DNA of 64,000 bases, from positions 310,001 through 374,000 of the forward strand of contig JAACJM010000001.1 of the NCBI GenBank assembly GCA_013368315.1, given 5' to 3'. The notes below the pieces were generated by a model that saw only the letters and a program-made list of their open reading frames with translations, did not search any database and had not been told where the DNA came from. Within the stretch, counting starts at the first letter, position 1. Each line of letters opens with the position of its first letter. This stretch comes from Tetrapyrgos nigripes (lineage: Eukaryota; Basidiomycota; Agaricomycetes; Agaricales; Campanellaceae). This document shows, piece by piece, positions 59,551 to 64,000 of the stretch. A program made the position numbers and the translations under genes.

Positions 59551-59640
59551 TGTTCAACGTCTGCAAGAAATTCTCCATCAGTCCATCCTTTGAACTTTGA
59601 GCCTACCAGCCTTCGACTTCATCAAATCAGATCTTTAATC

Positions 59641-60249
59641 ATGTCCGCCGGTGGGTTATTCTGCGTTTCCATCCTCTTCGCCCCCGGCCAGTGTATTGAC
59701 CTCTCACGGTATGCCCAGGTAACAAGAACCCCAACAATGTTGCAGGTGGTCTCAAAGCCACCATCAGCAACCCCAAAACTTCAAAAGAGGCGAAGAACGC
59801 CGCCAGGGAGAAATTGAACGACATGGATGAGGTTACTTCCGAAGTCGGAGTTCAAGAGAAACTCAACAACAACGTCCTTGGGGGTTATAAAGCCACGCTT
59901 AGCAGTAAGCTCCGAGGGTTCTAAGCCCTTGTCTCTGGACTCATTGTACTTCATCAGACGACAGCGCATCCGACGAAGCTAAAGCTAAAGCTCGCGACAT
60001 TCTCAACGATCCAGAGCAGTTTGAGGACCCTGACTACGTTCCCAATGACGACGACGAGGAGGAGGAGGACAGTACCGCTGCATACCGCAACAACGTACTT
60101 GGAGGCTACAAGGCTACCTTGAAGAGTGAGCAGGGTTCATTGAATGATCGCTATTCTAGCAACTCACACTTGGCTTTGCAGACCTCAATGCTTCAGAAGA
60201 TGCTAAGGAGAATGCGAAGGAAATTTTGGACGATAATGAGTCTTTCTGA
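59641..60249 (+). CDS. CON-6 family protein, gene B
   Basis: Tandem paralog of gene A with the same exon plan: a tiny first exon (MSAG), then three repeat units NPNNVAGGLKATISNPKTSKEA, NNVLGGYKATLSNDSASDEA and NNVLGGYKATLKNLNASEDA. Introns 2 and 3 again fall inside the N-N codon in phase 1. It differs from A by an acidic insertion (VPNDDDEEEEDS) between repeats 2 and 3 and by a shorter end (DDNESF). Function as for gene A: a stress or spore protein of unknown mechanism. Both copies are intact. Confidence 0.9.
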
Positions 60250-60496
60250 GCAATGAACCATTTCATGCAATATGCTATCACACCATACCTGTACCTTTAG
60301 CACCTACTCATGTAAAGTACTTCTGATTGCGCTGTATCAACTTTGGACATCCGTATAACAATCGCAAAGTTTGCTCTACCCAGATGATACGTCTCCAGTT
60401 GGCAGTCATCGTCTACATGCGCAGTCAGTTATGCAAAAAGCAGTTGACCATTGGATGATTCACAGACCTTAACACTTCAGTCATGACAATGGCACG

Positions 60497-61993
<1,497 letters not shown>

Positions 61994-62047
61994 TAAGAGA
62001 ATATGGTATCACGTGCAACTCAAAACTTTTTTTCGTCGACGTTCGTG
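61994..62047. promoter_or_regulatory. 54-bp spacer between divergent start codons
   Basis: Bidirectional promoter of the WDR5-like and eIF3k genes; part of the core promoter probably overlaps the 5' coding sequence. No TATA box. Confidence 0.5.
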
Positions 62048-62984
62048 ATGGCCCCGACGTGGTTCTCCCCCGCTACAAGGACAGAGTTAATCGAGAACCT
62101 GGTATCTGGTGTCGGTAAGGGGATTGTACTCTTCGAGATTCGTTTTTTAATTTTCTTTCTAGATCGTTACAATCCCTCAAATGTTGGCATCCTCGAGGAC
62201 TATCTGTACCACCAAATACGAAGTCAGGAATATGACTGTCTTGCCAACCTGGCCATACTAAAACTGTGCGATACAATATCCTTGCGATGACTTCCGTCTT
62301 CTCATGAAATTTTGCTCTAGGTATCAATTCAACCCGGACCTGTATAACCCAGACGTGGTCATCAATATTTTAATCAAGGCTCTAGCAGCTACCCCTGCGC
62401 CTGATTTCAACCTCTGTATATCCTTGCTCGACGAAAGACCCATTAACGCAACCCTCGATGAACCAGATCCATTACCCTCTCTTCTTCCTATTCTCCAGGG
62501 TCTCCATCATTTACTTTACCGATGTCGCTTCCCTGCATTCTGGAGAGCCTATAGATCCGAGCAGCTGGAATCGTTGCGCGATAACTATACCATAGAATGT
62601 GCTGGTTTTGAGGATTCTATCCGTGAGGTTGCTATCCGGGCGGTAAAATCGACCTTTACACGGATAGGTACAGACAGACTTGGCCTTTACTTGGACTTGA
62701 ACAGTAAGTGTTACCCCATCTTTTCCCGCCACTTGCTCACAGTCATTGTTCCACGATACAGCACCAGAAGCTCTCAATGCATATATCGAGAAGCTTGGAT
62801 GGACACTAGATTCTTCGGGAACAGTAGTGAACGTTCCTCCCAATCCAGACAATCAAATTGAAGCAACAGTTGTTCAGGAGAACATCAAGCTCCCCCGTAT
62901 GTGTCGCTTATTCTTATGACGTGCTCGTCTCACTCACTTTTTGCAGAGCTCACAAAACTCATCTCGCAAGCTGCGAAAGTTTAG
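62048..62984 (+). CDS. Translation initiation factor eIF3 subunit k
   Basis: Non-core subunit of eIF3, with a HEAT-like plus winged-helix PCI-related fold. The exon joins are clean: WFSPATRTELIENLVSGV + DRYNPSNVGILEDYLYHQI, LANLAILKL + YQFNPDLYNPDVVINILIKA, LDLN + TPEALNAYIEKLGWTLD and ENIKLP + QLTKLISQAAKV. The Cys-rich middle (FNLCISLLDER, LYRCRFPAFWRAY, EDSIREVAIRAVKSTFTRI) matches the family. Size about 240 residues. Head-to-head with the WDR5-like gene. All landmarks are present. Confidence 0.92.
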
Positions 62985-63089
62985 TCTAGATTTATGACAC
63001 TTGTACTTCCTCTGTACTCTAGTATTCGGAGAGAATGAGTTATTTCTCTACACCATTTTCCTGGCCTTACATGGTCATGTCACAGTGAA

Positions 63090-64000
63090 TCATACCAAGC
63101 TGATCAGGATACTTGTAAGGACACTGGAGACAACGTTCACCTGACATCCCGTGGTGAATCACTTAGAACTCGCGTACATGCTGACGGACATACCTGGTTA
63201 TTCGTCAATACGTTTATTCCACTGATAACCTTCACTGGGCCTTTGTGCTGGCTCTCGTCTTGCAGAATCTTTTTGTTATCCTCCGAGTACCGTGTCTGTT
63301 GTACTGTTGCCCCGAGGAACGAATCGAGCTGTGAAATATACTTGTTTAGCTCAAGTTGATGTCTGAAAAGTGAAAGCTTACCAGGCTTCCGACTCCGCCT
63401 GCGATGGCTCCGAACCCTAGCATACTAATTAGGATACTGACCGAATCCTCTCTACACTTCGCGCTTTCTGCGATTAATGTTATGCTCGCGGTTGCTCCGA
63501 TGACAGCACCTCCACAAATCGAAGCAATGGTCCCAGTGGCAGACATCCCTCCGTTAGTACCTGTGACAAAGATTGAGGATCAAGACGACATTGATTTCAG
63601 GGCATACTTACCTGGGGGCACGGGTTTGAGAGTCGTGATGAGAATGGGACGCGACTTGGACAATATGCCCAACTCGGAGGCAAGGGTATCCCCAAGACAG
63701 CAAGCAAAGTGTCCTAAAGCAGCGAGTACAAGGATCCGACTCCAACCATTGGCAACGTTTGCGTCCAGAGGGCACCATTGAGATCCATCTCCGTATTCTA
63801 TCGCTCTGCTCGGTAGTTGCAAGGAGTTTAAGAGCCTGTGTCTCAACTCCGGCGCAGCAGCTCGAAGAAGGAAAGCCTGGAGACTGGTCGTAGAGAAAAG
63901 GACATTCCATGACACACAGGCAATGAACGCGGTGAAGGAGTTGCTTAAAACCTGCCATCCAGTACGGTAGCCAGCCTCATGATAAGCGTCCTCAAGTGCT
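63090..64000 (-). CDS. TMEM19/DUF92 membrane protein (5' end beyond window)
   Basis: Partial: the gene enters from the right edge. Family DUF92 (TMEM19-like; plant and cyanobacterial relatives act in phytol/prenyl salvage, the fungal role is not clear). Visible: [65 protein letters not shown]-like signature (read in two exons; GDTLASE and PVPPGTNGG are the conserved polar motifs), AGGVGSLLDSFLGATVQ, and the C-terminal VISGINVLTNNQVNVVSSVLT. The stop at 63090-63092 follows a last intron of about 54 nt. Multiple hydrophobic spans. The N-terminal helices are outside the window. Confidence 0.88.

Overview
This window is nuclear DNA of a filamentous basidiomycete, most likely an Agaricomycete (mushroom-forming fungus). 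The evidence is dense genes on both strands, almost all split by short GT-AG introns of about 45-65 nt, intergenic gaps often of only 50-300 bp, and families typical of that class: F-box/leucine-rich proteins, a degenerate kinase-like gene, CON-6 proteins, DUF7702 membrane proteins and secreted-then-transmembrane orphan proteins. No bacterial, viral or rRNA sequence was recognised, and no tRNA could be supported by eye.

Layout, left to right. 1-2.3 kb: a decayed F-box gene. 2.7-4.5 kb: secreted GH16 beta-glucanase (-). 5.4-7.8 kb: Vac8 armadillo protein (-). 8.0-8.9 kb: acyl-protein thioesterase (+). 9.2-12 kb: BAR-type RhoGAP (+). 12.4-17.8 kb: two divergently transcribed PIF1-type helicases, each with an N-terminal RNase H1-like hybrid-binding domain. 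17.9-18.7 kb: orphan gene (-). 19.2-19.8 kb: a 0.6-kb TA-flanked MITE. 20.5-22.6 kb: ammonium transporter (+). 22.9-24.7 kb: prenylcysteine oxidase (-). 24.8-26.5 kb: F-box protein (+). 26.7-28.1 kb: dienelactone hydrolase with a possible mitochondrial leader (-). 28.6-29.6 kb: DUF7702 membrane protein (-). 29.8-31.4 kb: Las1 nuclease (+). 31.6-33.3 kb: ALG2 (+). 33.5-34.8 kb: kinase-like pseudogene (+). 35.1-36.9 kb: TFIIIA-like zinc-finger protein (-). 37.0-37.5 kb: mitochondrial ribosomal protein uS8m with a homopolymer frameshift (+). 38-40 kb: secreted/TM orphan (-). 40.3-42.1 kb: Ysc84/SH3 protein (+). 42.3-48.5 kb: ABCC transporter (-). 48.7-52.1 kb: kinesin-6 (+). 52.2-53.4 kb: ATP11 (-). 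53.7-55.8 kb: intronless coiled-coil protein (-). 56-57.7 kb: ALG10 (-). 58.2-60.2 kb: tandem CON-6 genes (+). 60.5-62.0 kb: WDR5-like WD40 protein (-). 62.0-63.0 kb: eIF3k (+). 63.1 kb to the right edge: TMEM19/DUF92 protein (-, cut by the window).

Functional themes are mostly housekeeping: N-glycan assembly (ALG2, ALG10), ribosome production and translation (Las1, TFIIIA, uS8m, eIF3k), membrane and polarity biology (Vac8, acyl-protein thioesterase, RhoGAP, Ysc84, kinesin-6) and mitochondria (ATP11, uS8m, possibly the dienelactone hydrolase). Many neighbours are head-to-head with very short shared promoters (54, 96, 104 and 131 bp between start codons). The most unusual items are the divergent pair of hybrid-binding-domain/PIF1 helicase fusions, the duplicated CON-6 promoter with a spacing-conserved inverted repeat, two genes that look broken or frame-shifted at single sites, and the MITE with an internal foldback.
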